Assembly: GCA_964648295.1 (NCBI GenBank)
Contig: CAZYNH010000005.1
Span: forward strand, 93,684-157,683
Direction: 5' to 3'
DNA from: UBA4055 sp964648295
GTDB lineage: Bacteria > UBA4055
DNA: 64,000 nt
The first letter of the stretch is position 1. Each line of letters begins with the position of its first letter. The notes beneath the pieces were generated by a model, which ran no database searches, was not told the origin of the DNA, and was given only the letters and a program-made list of their open reading frames with translations. A program made the translations under genes and the position numbers. Of this stretch, positions 46,242 to 55,214 are shown one piece after another.

Positions 46242-46562
46242 ATGAAGATCGGTATTATACTTGAAACAAAAGAGTACGAAAAAGCATGGAACGCCCTAAG
46301 ATTTGCCGTTACGGCAAGAAAGCAAAAACATGAGGTTAAAGTCTTTCTGATGGGTGAAGCGGTAGAGTGCGATGGGCTTCTTCATGAAAAATATAATGTG
46401 GATGAACAGCTGAAAGCATTTTTAGCTGAAGGCGGAGAAGTCCTCGCCTGCGGTACTTGCCTTAAATCCAGACAGCTGAAAGAAACTGAATCATGCCCGA
46501 TATCAACAATGATCGACTGCCTGAATATGGTGGAATGGGCAGATAAAACTTTAACTTTCTAA
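46242..46562 (+). CDS. DsrE-family small thiol protein
   Basis: 106 residues, alpha/beta. MKIGIILETKEYEKAWNALRFAVTARKQKHEVKVFLMG is the DsrE N-terminus, and the conserved cysteine site ACGTCLKSRQLKE sits near 70. DsrE/YchN-type proteins carry sulfane sulfur or help in thiol redox. Its presence among cupins and ferredoxin supports a sulfur- or redox-related task. AAGGAG ribosome site. Confidence 0.87.
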   Translation: MKIGIILETKEYEKAWNALRFAVTARKQKHEVKVFLMGEAVECDGLLHEKYNVDEQLKAFLAEGGEVLACGTCLKSRQLKETESCPISTMIDCLNMVEWADKTLTF

Positions 46563-46588
46563 AATGATAATATAAGGAGACCCCCCAA

Positions 46589-46906
46589 ATGATAGAAAAA
46601 AAATATGAATACACGATCACGGACGAAAAGACAATCGAAAGGATAATCGACGACGAAAATATCAACTTAAACCACATGGTGCTGCCGAAAGGCACGGCTC
46701 TGCCGATCCATGACTCGAACTCGAATGTCTATTTCATCATAGTGAGAGGCACGATGACCTTAACACTCGGAGAGCAGGAAACGCACAAATACGGAAAATG
46801 CTTCATAAATGTTCCATTCGGCGTGAGAATGACAGTCGAAAATAAAAACGACGAAATACTGGAATTCTTCGTGGTAAAATCACCTAATCCGGTAAACTAT
46901 AAATAG
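46589..46906 (+). CDS. Cupin-domain protein (third of three)
   Basis: 105 residues. NLNHMVLPKGTALPIHDSNSNVYFIIVRGTMTLTLGEQE and KCFINVPFGVRMTVENKNDEILEFFVVK give the cupin barrel, but the second metal histidine is replaced (PFGVRMTV), so metal binding may be weak. A GGAGACC ribosome site precedes the ATG. Ends 13 bases before the transporter gene. Confidence 0.82.
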   Translation: MIEKKYEYTITDEKTIERIIDDENINLNHMVLPKGTALPIHDSNSNVYFIIVRGTMTLTLGEQETHKYGKCFINVPFGVRMTVENKNDEILEFFVVKSPNPVNYK

Positions 46907-46919
46907 AGAGGAATTAAGT

Positions 46920-49223
46920 ATGAAGCTGTCCAATAAAACTCTTCTGGCTTTCTCGTGGATATCTCTTTTTCTGATCGTGCTGATTACCGCTTTCTTCACA
47001 TATCAGATGAAAACATATTCACGCATGGAAACCGATCTCGACGAATACATGCCGTACGATCACCCCGCTTTTATTTACAGCGATGAGGCCGAGGAACTGT
47101 TCAACATAAAGGACGGCATACTTATAGCGGTCGAAAATCCGGAAGGAATTTATAATACTTCGACCCTGCAGAAGATAAAAGATATAAGCATCGGACTTCA
47201 GGATATGGAGGAATTCGATGATGCGGACATAGTTTCTCTCTTTACTGCCGACAACATAACAGGATCCGAAGAGGGTCTTGATGTCAGGGCATTCTACAAA
47301 AAATCGCCTAAAGACGAGGCTGCTCTTGAAGAACTCCAGACTTCGGTAAGATCGAACGATATGGTCTATAAAAGACTGGTGTCTGAAAATGAGAATATCG
47401 CGCTCGTAGTAGCATCGATGAACGATGATGTATTCAGTATGGAATTTTATCACAGGATACTTGAATTTGCAAAATCCTATGAAGGACCGGAAAAGATACA
47501 TATCGCGGGAGTGCCGATCGTTGAAGGAACAATGGCTTATCTGGGGCCGGCAGACATGAAAAGAATGGTGCCGATAGTCCTGCTGCTCATAATCGCGGTG
47601 CTCTTTTTCGTTCTTAGAAGTGTTAAGAATACAGTATTTACGCTTCTCGTGGTCGGCCTGAGCACTGTCTGGGCATTCGGACTGATGGCTTTCTTGAGAA
47701 TACCGGTTTACGCGGTCTCGACAATGATGCCTGTTATGCTCATAGCCATCGGTGTCGCTGACGGGATACATCTCTACAGTCATTTGAACCTTCATTTGAA
47801 GACAAATCCGAAAATTTCCAAGTACGATGCGGTAAAGGATATGGTGTCAAGCATGTGGAAGCCTGTAGTAATGACTTCTGTAACAACTGCCGTAGGGTTC
47901 GTATCTCTTCTCACATCCGATGTTTACCCGATCAAATACTTCGGAATGTTCACCGCTTTCGGTGTAATGGCGGCAATGTTATTTTCACTCGTTCTGATAC
48001 CTGCAGGCATAATCATTTTCGGAGTAAGCATGCCCAAGATGAAAGAAGAAAAGGCAGGCGGAGAAGAAAAAACAAAGTTCTCGCACAAGTTTGCTAATTT
48101 CGTGATCAGATACAAATTTGCGGTCGTTGCTGTTACTGCCGTAATAATAATTGTATCCGTTTTAGGAATAAATAATATCTGGATCAATTCAAGCTTTCTC
48201 GATAAATTCGAAAAAGACAGCGACATAGTTCAAACCGATACATTCATAAATCAGAACTTCGGCGGAACGAACACAATAAATGTCGTGCTTGAATCAGAGG
48301 AAGCGGACGCTTTCAAAACCCCCGATTATTTAAGGCTGATAGACGAGCTACAAACCGGTGTCGAAGGCCTCGATATCGTAGGAAATTCATTCTCGTTGTC
48401 CGATTATCTGAAAAGAATGAATAAAGTTATGAATGCCGATGATCCTGAGTTTGACAGAATACCGGATTCAAAGGATCTTGTAGCCCAGTACCTTCTCCTT
48501 TATGAAATGTCCGGCGATCCTGAAAATCTGTGGAAAGTGGTCGATTATAATTACAATAAGGCTAATGTTAATTTTCAGATAAAAAGCGATAATTCAAAAG
48601 AGATAAACAAGGTGATGTCCGAGATCGAAAAATACAGGGAAGGTTTTGAGAAGAACGGCATAACCTTGAATTACGCGGGATCGGGGTACAAAGCTCTCGT
48701 ATTTACCGATCTGATCCTGATCGGGCAGATAAAGAGCCTCTTTATGTCTATATTGATCGTAATAATACTTATAGCCATGATGTTCAAGAGTATTACCGCG
48801 GGTCTGATAGGCTCTGTCCCAATAGTCATAACAGCTGTGATCAGCTTTGGACTGATGGGACTTCTCGACATCCCTTTAAGCACGACAACGGCACTGATTT
48901 CAAGTATAGCTGTCGGTATAGGTATCGATTACGCCATCCACTTCATTGAAAGGTTCAAAATATACGCGCAGGAAACAAAAGACCTCGAACTTACCGTAGT
49001 TAAAACAATGCATCATTCAGGCAGGGCGATCTCTTTCAACGCTGTAGTGGTAATAGCGGGATTTCTCGTACTTTTAAGTTCAGTATTTCCGCCGAACAGG
49101 TCTCTCGGTGCTCTAGTATCGCTCAATATGTTCACAAGTTTTATAGGCACAGTAACTATCATGTTCCTGATGCTTTACAAATCCGGATTGTTCTTCAAAA
49201 ATAAAAAAGGAGGTCTCAAATGA
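46920..49223 (+). CDS. MMPL/HpnN-type RND-superfamily exporter
   Basis: 767 residues in two equal halves, each with one helix, a ~170-residue periplasmic loop and a 5-helix sterol-sensing-like bundle. First half: LALSW-type start, then PVMLIAIGVADGIHLYSHL with the conserved Asp in helix 4; second half: ISSIAVGIGIDYAIHFIERF with the matching Asp. These proteins export lipids or hydrophobic molecules without an AcrA-type adaptor. The next two genes (LolA-like, barrel) are their frequent partners. The 3' end overlaps the LolA-like start (ATGA). Confidence 0.9.
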   Translation: MKLSNKTLLAFSWISLFLIVLITAFFTYQMKTYSRMETDLDEYMPYDHPAFIYSDEAEELFNIKDGILIAVENPEGIYNTSTLQKIKDISIGLQDMEEFDDADIVSLFTADNITGSEEGLDVRAFYKKSPKDEAALEELQTSVRSNDMVYKRLVSENENIALVVASMNDDVFSMEFYHRILEFAKSYEGPEKIHIAGVPIVEGTMAYLGPADMKRMVPIVLLLIIAVLFFVLRSVKNTVFTLLVVGLSTVWAFGLMAFLRIPVYAVSTMMPVMLIAIGVADGIHLYSHLNLHLKTNPKISKYDAVKDMVSSMWKPVVMTSVTTAVGFVSLLTSDVYPIKYFGMFTAFGVMAAMLFSLVLIPAGIIIFGVSMPKMKEEKAGGEEKTKFSHKFANFVIRYKFAVVAVTAVIIIVSVLGINNIWINSSFLDKFEKDSDIVQTDTFINQNFGGTNTINVVLESEEADAFKTPDYLRLIDELQTGVEGLDIVGNSFSLSDYLKRMNKVMNADDPEFDRIPDSKDLVAQYLLLYEMSGDPENLWKVVDYNYNKANVNFQIKSDNSKEINKVMSEIEKYREGFEKNGITLNYAGSGYKALVFTDLILIGQIKSLFMSILIVIILIAMMFKSITAGLIGSVPIVITAVISFGLMGLLDIPLSTTTALISSIAVGIGIDYAIHFIERFKIYAQETKDLELTVVKTMHHSGRAISFNAVVVIAGFLVLLSSVFPPNRSLGALVSLNMFTSFIGTVTIMFLMLYKSGLFFKNKKGGLK

Positions 49224-49999
49224 AGATCATAAATATCATTCTCATATCAGCCTTGGCGTTCATCGGACTGTTTACTTCTTTAAAAGCTGAGGAAATGACA
49301 GGAAAGACCATAATGGAAAAAGTCTATTACAATCCTTCTGGCGAGGACACCCAGGGTGAGCTTACAATGAACCTTATAAACTCAAAAGGCGATACAAGGG
49401 TAAGAAAACTTATGCAGTACACTAAAGATGACGGAAAAACCGAAAAAAAGATAATGTTCTTTCTTTCACCCGCCGATGTTAGAGGAACTTCATTCATGAA
49501 CTGGAGCTACACGGACGGCAGAGATGACGACCAGTGGATCTATCTTCCCGCTTTAAAAAGGGTTAAGAGGATCTCATCTGACAGTAAAGGCGATTATTTC
49601 ATGGGCTCGGATTTTACTTATGACGATCTTGGCGACAGGCATCCCGACGACGATGAGCATAAACTTCTCCGCACCGAAAAGATCGGCGAGTACGAATGCT
49701 TTGTAGTGAAAAGTGTTCCAAAAGATGAAGATTATATGTACTCCAAAACGATCACATGGGTAATGAAGGATAATTATCTCGGAATAAAAAGAGAGTTCTA
49801 TGATGACAGGGACAGACTTTTAAAAATTCTCAATATCAAGAAGTTTGAGAATATATCGGGATTCTGGACTATACTTGAAACGGAGATGCACAATGTTCAG
49901 AAAGATCACAGAACTCAGATGTTATTCGACGAAGTTAAGATCAATAATGGTATTCCCGAGAGTAAATTTACTGAAAGAACAATGACAGTTGGGAAATAA
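49220..49999 (+). CDS. LolA-like outer-membrane lipoprotein-sorting family protein
   Basis: 259 residues. Signal peptide MKIINIILISALAFIGLFTSLKAEE, then an unclosed beta-barrel typical of LolA/LppX-like proteins: GELTMNLINSKGDTRVRKLMQY, KIMFFLSPADVRGTSFMNW, DDQWIYLPALKRVKRISSDSKGDYFMGSDFTYDDL. Proteins of this subfamily accompany MMPL-type RND exporters and are thought to receive the lipid or hydrophobic cargo in the periplasm. Translationally coupled to the exporter. Confidence 0.88.
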   Translation: MKIINIILISALAFIGLFTSLKAEEMTGKTIMEKVYYNPSGEDTQGELTMNLINSKGDTRVRKLMQYTKDDGKTEKKIMFFLSPADVRGTSFMNWSYTDGRDDDQWIYLPALKRVKRISSDSKGDYFMGSDFTYDDLGDRHPDDDEHKLLRTEKIGEYECFVVKSVPKDEDYMYSKTITWVMKDNYLGIKREFYDDRDRLLKILNIKKFENISGFWTILETEMHNVQKDHRTQMLFDEVKINNGIPESKFTERTMTVGK

Positions 50000-50021
50000 T
50001 TGCCTCAAAGGAGATCTTTAG

Positions 50022-51251
50022 ATGAAGAAATTAATATACATACTGCTTGCAGCATTTATTTCGGTCCACGCTTTTGAAAATGTGGAGATAAACGGCTTTG
50101 CAAGAAATTATTCCGGGATGCTGACGGGCGGGGAAAATGAATTCAGCGTCATTCAGAACACATTCAGCCTCGATTTCAGAAAAAAAGCGGATAGGATAGG
50201 TTTTCTGGCCAGTCCGTACCTGAAACATTATATGAACGACAGCCTCGAACTTAACCTGAAAGAAGCCTATATCAATATGTATTTTGACAATTTTGACATA
50301 AGAATCGGTAAACAGCAGATTATCTACGGAAAATCTGAGGGAATTTTCATTACCGATGTCGTCTCGCCGAAAGACCTGAGCGAATTTATTCTGCCTGAAT
50401 TCGACGAGGTGAGGATAGGTGTTACATCCGCAAAACTCAGCTATTACAAAGGGTCAGGTATATTTGAGCTGACATGGGTGCCTGTTTTTACTCCTAATAC
50501 CTTACCGGATGTTTCCTCGATCTGGATGCCGTCTGTGCCTGCTTTCTCTGTCGCACCAGATTTCGATTATTCCGATACTGATGTGGAGAAAAAAATGGAG
50601 AACGGTGAAGTCTTCGCAAGGTATTCGGCTATGGGCTCAAAGATCGATTACGAGATGGTCGCAGGCTATTTTTTCTCTGACGATCCTGTCATGAATGTAT
50701 ATAAAGAGATCGACTCCGGTACCGGACAGATAACAGGAATTACTGTCGCGCCTGAACACCCGAGACTTTTCATGGCGGGCGGAAGCATGGGATTACCTGT
50801 AGCAGGTTATGTTATTAGAGTAGAGGGAGCTTACTATTCAGGCAAAATGTTCCAGACTCAGGACCCGTCCGAAAAAAACTCGCTGACAGAAAAAGATTTT
50901 CTTCACTACATGGCAGGTATCGACTACAGCCTGTTCGGAACAACTTTAAGCGCGCAGTTCGTCCAGGAAGCGATACTTGACTATAACAGCGAAATAGAAA
51001 AGGACGAGTTTTCTTCCACTATAACATTTCTGGCTAAAAAGGATTTTTTGAGAGAAAAACTCTGGCTTGAAATTTTCGGATACTACGGGCTTAACGAAGA
51101 GGACGCGCTGATCAGGCCAAAAATAACATATTCTTTTGCGGACGGGTTCGACATTTCAGCCGGTGCTAACATATTCACCGGAGATTCGGGTAATTTCGGG
51201 CAGTTTGACGATAACGATATGGTCTATGCTAGAATCAAATACAGCTTTTAA
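50022..51251 (+). CDS. DUF1302-like outer-membrane beta-barrel
   Basis: 409 residues: signal peptide (~1-16), EINGFARNYSGML start of the barrel, alternating amphipathic strands and a terminal aromatic residue (YARIKYSF), the usual C-terminal signal for Bam insertion. It includes IGKQQIIYGKSEGIFITDVVSPKDLSEFIL, typical of DUF1302-like barrels that occur with LolA-like/MMPL pairs. Together the three genes form a possible inner-to-outer membrane export route. AAAGGAGA ribosome site. Confidence 0.8.
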   Translation: MKKLIYILLAAFISVHAFENVEINGFARNYSGMLTGGENEFSVIQNTFSLDFRKKADRIGFLASPYLKHYMNDSLELNLKEAYINMYFDNFDIRIGKQQIIYGKSEGIFITDVVSPKDLSEFILPEFDEVRIGVTSAKLSYYKGSGIFELTWVPVFTPNTLPDVSSIWMPSVPAFSVAPDFDYSDTDVEKKMENGEVFARYSAMGSKIDYEMVAGYFFSDDPVMNVYKEIDSGTGQITGITVAPEHPRLFMAGGSMGLPVAGYVIRVEGAYYSGKMFQTQDPSEKNSLTEKDFLHYMAGIDYSLFGTTLSAQFVQEAILDYNSEIEKDEFSSTITFLAKKDFLREKLWLEIFGYYGLNEEDALIRPKITYSFADGFDISAGANIFTGDSGNFGQFDDNDMVYARIKYSF

Positions 51252-51287
51252 ATTTAATCTATAAAATAAAACAACGGAGGTATCAAA

Positions 51288-52913
51288 ATGAGTATGTTCT
51301 GTTTTCAGTGTCAGGAAACTATCGGTAACAAAGGCTGTTCCTACGCCAAAGGATTTTGCGGAAAACCGGCTGAAGTGGCAAATCTTCAGGATCTTCTGAT
51401 CTATACACTGAAAGGTATATCGCTGATCGCAGAGAAAAAAGGAAAGGTTGACGATAAGACCGGTAATTTTATAGCGAAAATGCTGTTCGTGACAATCACC
51501 AATGTCAATTTCAACGCAGACGACATGGTAGCTATGATCGAAGAGGCTGTGGCATATAGGGATGAACTCAAGAAAGGTCTTGACACAAAAGGAATGCATG
51601 ACAGCGTGAACTGGGACGCGGAGTTTGTTGAAGATCTGCACAAAAAAGCCGAGACCGTGGGTGTTCTTTCCACAGGCGGGGATGATGTGCGTTCATTAAG
51701 AAATCTTCTCATCATAGGCTTGAAAGGTATAGCAGCTTATTACGAGCATGCCAATGTCTTAGGATACTATCAGCAGAGCATAAACGATTTCCTTGTCGAG
51801 GCTCTTGCAAGCACGACGAAAGACCTTTCGGTGCCGGAAATGATAGGCATGGTAATGAAAGCGGGAAATTCGGCTGTTGAAACAATGGCTCTTTTGGATA
51901 AAGCGAATACTACAACTTACGGTAATCCTGAGATAACTAAAGTGAATATCGGCGTCAGGACCAATCCGGGCATTCTGATCTCGGGGCACGATCTGAAGGA
52001 CATGGATGAGCTTTTGAGGCAGACCGAAGGCACGGGAGTTGATGTTTACACTCACGGCGAGATGCTTCCCGCGAACTATTATCCCGCATTCAAGAAATAC
52101 AAGCATTTCGTGGGTAACTACGGGAACTCGTGGTGGCTTCAGGACAGGGAATTCGAGACTTTTAACGGTCCCGTTCTGATGACTACCAACTGCCTGACCC
52201 CGCCGAAAGATTCGTATAAGGACAGGGTTTTCACTACAAGCGTGGTCTCGTTCCCCGGCTTAAAACACATTCCGGACAGACCGGAAGGCGGAGAAAAGGA
52301 TTTTTCCGAGATCATAGCCATGGCTAAAACCTGTAAGCCCCCTGTCGGGATCGAAACAGGCTCGATCACAGGCGGATTCGCGCACGCCCAGGTGACAGCT
52401 CTTGCGGACAAGGTGGTCGAAGCCGTCAGATCCGGAGCTATAAAAAGATTCGTCGTCATGGGCGGATGCGACGGCAGGCACAAGGAAAGAAGCTATTTCA
52501 CCGATGTGGCGCAAGAGCTGCCGAAGGACACTGTCATTCTGACAGCAGGTTGCGCAAAGTACCGCTACAATAAACTTGACCTCGGCGATATCGGAGGCAT
52601 TCCGCGCGTTCTGGACGCCGGACAGTGCAATGACTCATACTCGCTGGCGGTAATAGCTTTAAAGCTCAAAGAAATATTCGGCGCGGAAAGCATAAATGAT
52701 CTGCCCATCTCGTTCGATATAGCGTGGTACGAGCAGAAAGCGGTCGCGGTACTTCTCGCCCTGCTGGCCCTGGGCGTAAAAGGAATCAGGCTCGGACCGA
52801 CCCTGCCGGCCTTCCTATCCCCCGCCGTCATCAATTTGCTTGTAGAAAAATTCGACATTAAACCGATCGGCGAAGTAAAAGCCGATGTTGAAGCCATGAT
52901 GGCCGGCAGATAA
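51288..52913 (+). CDS. hcp: Hybrid cluster protein (hydroxylamine reductase / NO reductase)
   Basis: 541 residues. The N-terminal cluster motif is C-x2-C-x8-C-x6-C (Cys5, 8, 17, 24), close to the [4Fe-4S] type of anaerobes. The hybrid-cluster ligands occur in the conserved stretches SGHDLKDMDELL, YTHGEMLPANYYP, TTNCLTPP, MGGCDGRH, TAGCAKYRYN and DAGQCNDSYS. Hcp reduces nitric oxide or hydroxylamine and protects against nitrosative stress. GGAGG precedes the ATG. It is last in the operon, ahead of a strong terminator; the ferredoxin protein at 44807 is its likely electron partner. Confidence 0.97.
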   Translation: MSMFCFQCQETIGNKGCSYAKGFCGKPAEVANLQDLLIYTLKGISLIAEKKGKVDDKTGNFIAKMLFVTITNVNFNADDMVAMIEEAVAYRDELKKGLDTKGMHDSVNWDAEFVEDLHKKAETVGVLSTGGDDVRSLRNLLIIGLKGIAAYYEHANVLGYYQQSINDFLVEALASTTKDLSVPEMIGMVMKAGNSAVETMALLDKANTTTYGNPEITKVNIGVRTNPGILISGHDLKDMDELLRQTEGTGVDVYTHGEMLPANYYPAFKKYKHFVGNYGNSWWLQDREFETFNGPVLMTTNCLTPPKDSYKDRVFTTSVVSFPGLKHIPDRPEGGEKDFSEIIAMAKTCKPPVGIETGSITGGFAHAQVTALADKVVEAVRSGAIKRFVVMGGCDGRHKERSYFTDVAQELPKDTVILTAGCAKYRYNKLDLGDIGGIPRVLDAGQCNDSYSLAVIALKLKEIFGAESINDLPISFDIAWYEQKAVAVLLALLALGVKGIRLGPTLPAFLSPAVINLLVEKFDIKPIGEVKADVEAMMAGR

Positions 52914-52924
52914 GACTCCTCCTC

Positions 52925-52960
52925 AAAAAAAAGCCCCGTGAACATTTCGGGGCTTTTTTT
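52925..52960. terminator. Bidirectional Rho-independent terminator between hcp and the VOC gene
   Basis: Arms AAAAAAAGCCCCG and CGGGGCTTTTTTT around a 9-base loop. A-run on one side and T-run on the other allow termination in both directions. It ends one base before the convergent VOC gene stop, so it serves both the long plus-strand operon and the VOC gene. Confidence 0.92.
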
Positions 52961-52961
52961 A

Positions 52962-53324
52962 TTATATCCTGAGGCCTTCGTTATAAAACCGCTGGAACTC
53001 GAGCGTTCTGCTCTCAGGGTCTTTCGCCCAGAAATGATAGATGTTGAATTTCTTATTCGTGACAGGCACAGAAGTAGCAGTATCTTTCATTCTGACATAC
53101 ATCGCATCAACTTCTTCCTTCGTTTTATAAAAGAAAGTTATGCATGGATAATCGCTTACGGGACAGGCTGCAGACAGGCTCTTACAGAATCCGAGCAGAA
53201 AATTCTCATGCTTAAGAATAATGCACTCTCCCTGATCCAGCCACATCTCCATCCCTATCCTTCCGATGTAGAAATCTTTAATTTCCTGCAGATCGCCTGT
53301 GCGTAAAAATATCAGTCCCGCCAT
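52962..53324 (-). CDS. VOC-family (glyoxalase/bleomycin-resistance fold) protein
   Basis: 120 residues. LIFLRTGDLQEIKDFYIGRIGMEMWLDQGECIILKHENFLLGFC and ITFFYKTKEEVDAMYVRMK form two beta-alpha-beta-beta-beta units; the tail AKDPESRTLEFQRF has the typical D-P-x-G/S-x-x-x-E/F end. Activity unknown. Confidence 0.85.
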   Translation of the reverse strand: MAGLIFLRTGDLQEIKDFYIGRIGMEMWLDQGECIILKHENFLLGFCKSLSAACPVSDYPCITFFYKTKEEVDAMYVRMKDTATSVPVTNKKFNIYHFWAKDPESRTLEFQRFYNEGLRI

Positions 53325-53387
53325 TTAACCTCCACATAAATATTATCCATAATTTATGATTTTGAAAGCCTTCTGACAAGTCATATT

Positions 53388-55034
53388 TTACACAGAGAAC
53401 CCGATCATTCTGACCTGATCCTTCTTGTAATCGGCTTCCTCCCTGCACATCCTCTGAAGCGAGTCGAACCCACCGTCAATGTTTAAGATGCTGTCTATCA
53501 GGTATTTTCTGACGATATTGTCTATCTGGCCTCCCGTAAGGTCATAGTTCGCGAGTCTGTCCGGCCATTCCGAGGGAATGCCGTCCATTTTCGATATCCA
53601 TATTTTTTTTCTTGTTTCGTGAGAAGGTCTGGTGAATTCGATCTTGTATAAGAACCTTCTGCTGAACGCGTCGTCCATGTTCTCTGTCAGGTTGGTCGTG
53701 GCAAAAAATATCCCGTTGAACTTCTCGAGCTCCTCCAGTATTATGTTCTGCATGTTGTTTTTCATCTGGTCCACACTGCCCTCGACCAATATCCTTCTGC
53801 TAATAAGCGCGTCGGCCTCGTTGAAGAGAAGTATCGGAGTTCTTGAGAGGGCCGCGGAGGCTTTCCTGTATTCGTTGAAAACGCTTTTGAGCCTTTTTTC
53901 GCTCTCCCCCACCCATTTGTCGTTAATGTTCGATATGTCCACCTGCAGAATGTCCCTTTTCGTTCTTCTGGCTATCTCGTGCACCGTGGCAGTCTTCCCC
54001 GTTCCCGGAAATCCGTAAAGCAGGCTGACCACTCCCGGCGCGAACCCGTTCGTTTTAAGCTTTCTGACCACTTCTTTGAACCTGTCGTTCTCCAGCGCTG
54101 AGGATATCGTATTCACACTGACCTGAAGGTCGGCATCAAAATAGAGTTCTCTGGTGATATTCCTGCCCCTGATATGCTCACAGAATTTAGGGTTGAACTC
54201 CTTTTTTTTCTTTTTGATCCTGCTTTCGAATATTTTCTCGTAAGCTTTCTCTGACAACTCAAAATCCGGGCTGGACACAATACCGAAGAAATTACCGGAT
54301 TCGACAAGAGTAAGGTAATTATCTACGAATACAGGCATGGTTCCGTCATAGATCCTCTTCATTTCCCTAGCCACGTTCTTTAGCGACCCGTATATGCCGG
54401 CGATAAAATTATTGCAGTCGATCCTGCCTTCGCCTTTCAGTCTTGTCACACATGCTTTAAAGAGCATGATCCTTTCCATGTCGGTGTATTTGACGGCTAT
54501 CCCTTTTAACTTAACGCTGTTGTGTATCTTGTTAAAGAACATTTCAAAATCATGGAAGAACCTGTCTTCCGATATTTTCTCATGCATACGCATGTTGATA
54601 AGCTCTTCAGAACTTTCCAGCACCGAATAAGTATCGCTGAAATCGACCGAGCCGTAAATTTCCTCGCCCAGCACGATCTTTGAAAAAACGGCGTCATCGA
54701 TAGTGATGGCAGGATTGAAAGTGTCGCATCCCCGTCTTCTGCGGATCTCGGAATTGAGCATAACAACGCCTTTCTTTTCCATGTTCCTCAAATCTTTTAA
54801 TATTCTTATATAGTTCCTGTCCCCTTTTTTAATATGGTCCGATTCGAACCTTTCAAGTTCAACGAATACCCTTTCCATAATGAATTTGAGCACGAACGAT
54901 AAAATAACGGCTTCGTCGAGGGTGAGTCCGTAATCTTTCATAATAATAGTGAGTTCTTCAGTCTGAACAGGCTTGATCAGGTTCTTTTCGTCAGACGCGA
55001 CATCGAGTAGCTTGTAGTGTATTGATTCCTTCAT
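53388..55034 (-). CDS. AAA+ ATPase with a long unassigned N-terminal domain
   Basis: 548 residues. The C-terminal third is a classic AAA domain: Walker A YGFPGTGKTATVHEIA, Walker B variant PILLFNEADALISRR (Asn instead of the usual Asp before Glu), pore-like region KWVGESEKRLKSVFNEYR, sensor TTNLTENMDDAFSRRFLYKIEF with arginine finger. The N-terminal ~320 residues are mostly helical and not recognised. I start at the ATG at 55034 with GGAG 6 bases upstream. The nearest palindrome of the accessory region lies 47 bases upstream. Substrate unknown; no DnaB, Lon or Clp signatures. Confidence 0.82.
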   Translation of the reverse strand: MKESIHYKLLDVASDEKNLIKPVQTEELTIIMKDYGLTLDEAVILSFVLKFIMERVFVELERFESDHIKKGDRNYIRILKDLRNMEKKGVVMLNSEIRRRRGCDTFNPAITIDDAVFSKIVLGEEIYGSVDFSDTYSVLESSEELINMRMHEKISEDRFFHDFEMFFNKIHNSVKLKGIAVKYTDMERIMLFKACVTRLKGEGRIDCNNFIAGIYGSLKNVAREMKRIYDGTMPVFVDNYLTLVESGNFFGIVSSPDFELSEKAYEKIFESRIKKKKKEFNPKFCEHIRGRNITRELYFDADLQVSVNTISSALENDRFKEVVRKLKTNGFAPGVVSLLYGFPGTGKTATVHEIARRTKRDILQVDISNINDKWVGESEKRLKSVFNEYRKASAALSRTPILLFNEADALISRRILVEGSVDQMKNNMQNIILEELEKFNGIFFATTNLTENMDDAFSRRFLYKIEFTRPSHETRKKIWISKMDGIPSEWPDRLANYDLTGGQIDNIVRKYLIDSILNIDGGFDSLQRMCREEADYKKDQVRMIGFSV

Positions 55035-55080
55035 GTTTTTCTCCGGCTGTTTGTTTAGCATGGATGCAATATACGGAGAG

Positions 55081-55105
55081 GACTCCGCCACATAACGGCG
55101 GAGTC
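55081..55105. repeat. Palindromic element A1
   Basis: Perfect 9-base arms GACTCCGCC and GGCGGAGTC around ACATAAC. This is the longest stem of the six A copies and marks the left edge of the accessory region. All copies share a G+C-rich CGCC/GGCG-like stem, most with a loop containing TAAC. Not a terminator for the minus-strand genes: the T-run lies before the stem in that direction. Confidence 0.8.
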
Positions 55106-55148
55106 GCGAAAAAAATGATATATTTATTAGAAATTTATATAGTAGCTT

Positions 55149-55200
55149 ACGATCCCTGCGAAACTGACAGAGAAGTGCAGAAGAACAGTGCCGTCATCAC
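55149..55200 (-). repeat. 3' element B, copy 1 (after the HD gene)
   Basis: Starts 14 bases after the HD stop on the minus strand. It matches the other B copies over ATGACGGCACTGTTCTTCTG and the CAGGGATCGTAA end, diverging in the middle. In the shared frame it would encode a 16-residue peptide MTALFFCTSLSVSQGS. Between it and A1 is AT-rich sequence with no gene. Confidence 0.65.
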
Positions 55201-55214
55201 TAATATTATACTTT

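Noticed and set aside
47019..47795. 258-codon minus-strand frame inside the MMPL gene
   Set aside because: Antisense shadow, rich in His/Arg/Tyr, without protein-like pattern.
55081..55105. A1 as a transcription terminator
   Set aside because: Strong stem, but the adjacent T-run is on the wrong side for the minus-strand genes, and on the plus strand the stem is followed by GCGAAAAAAA, not T.
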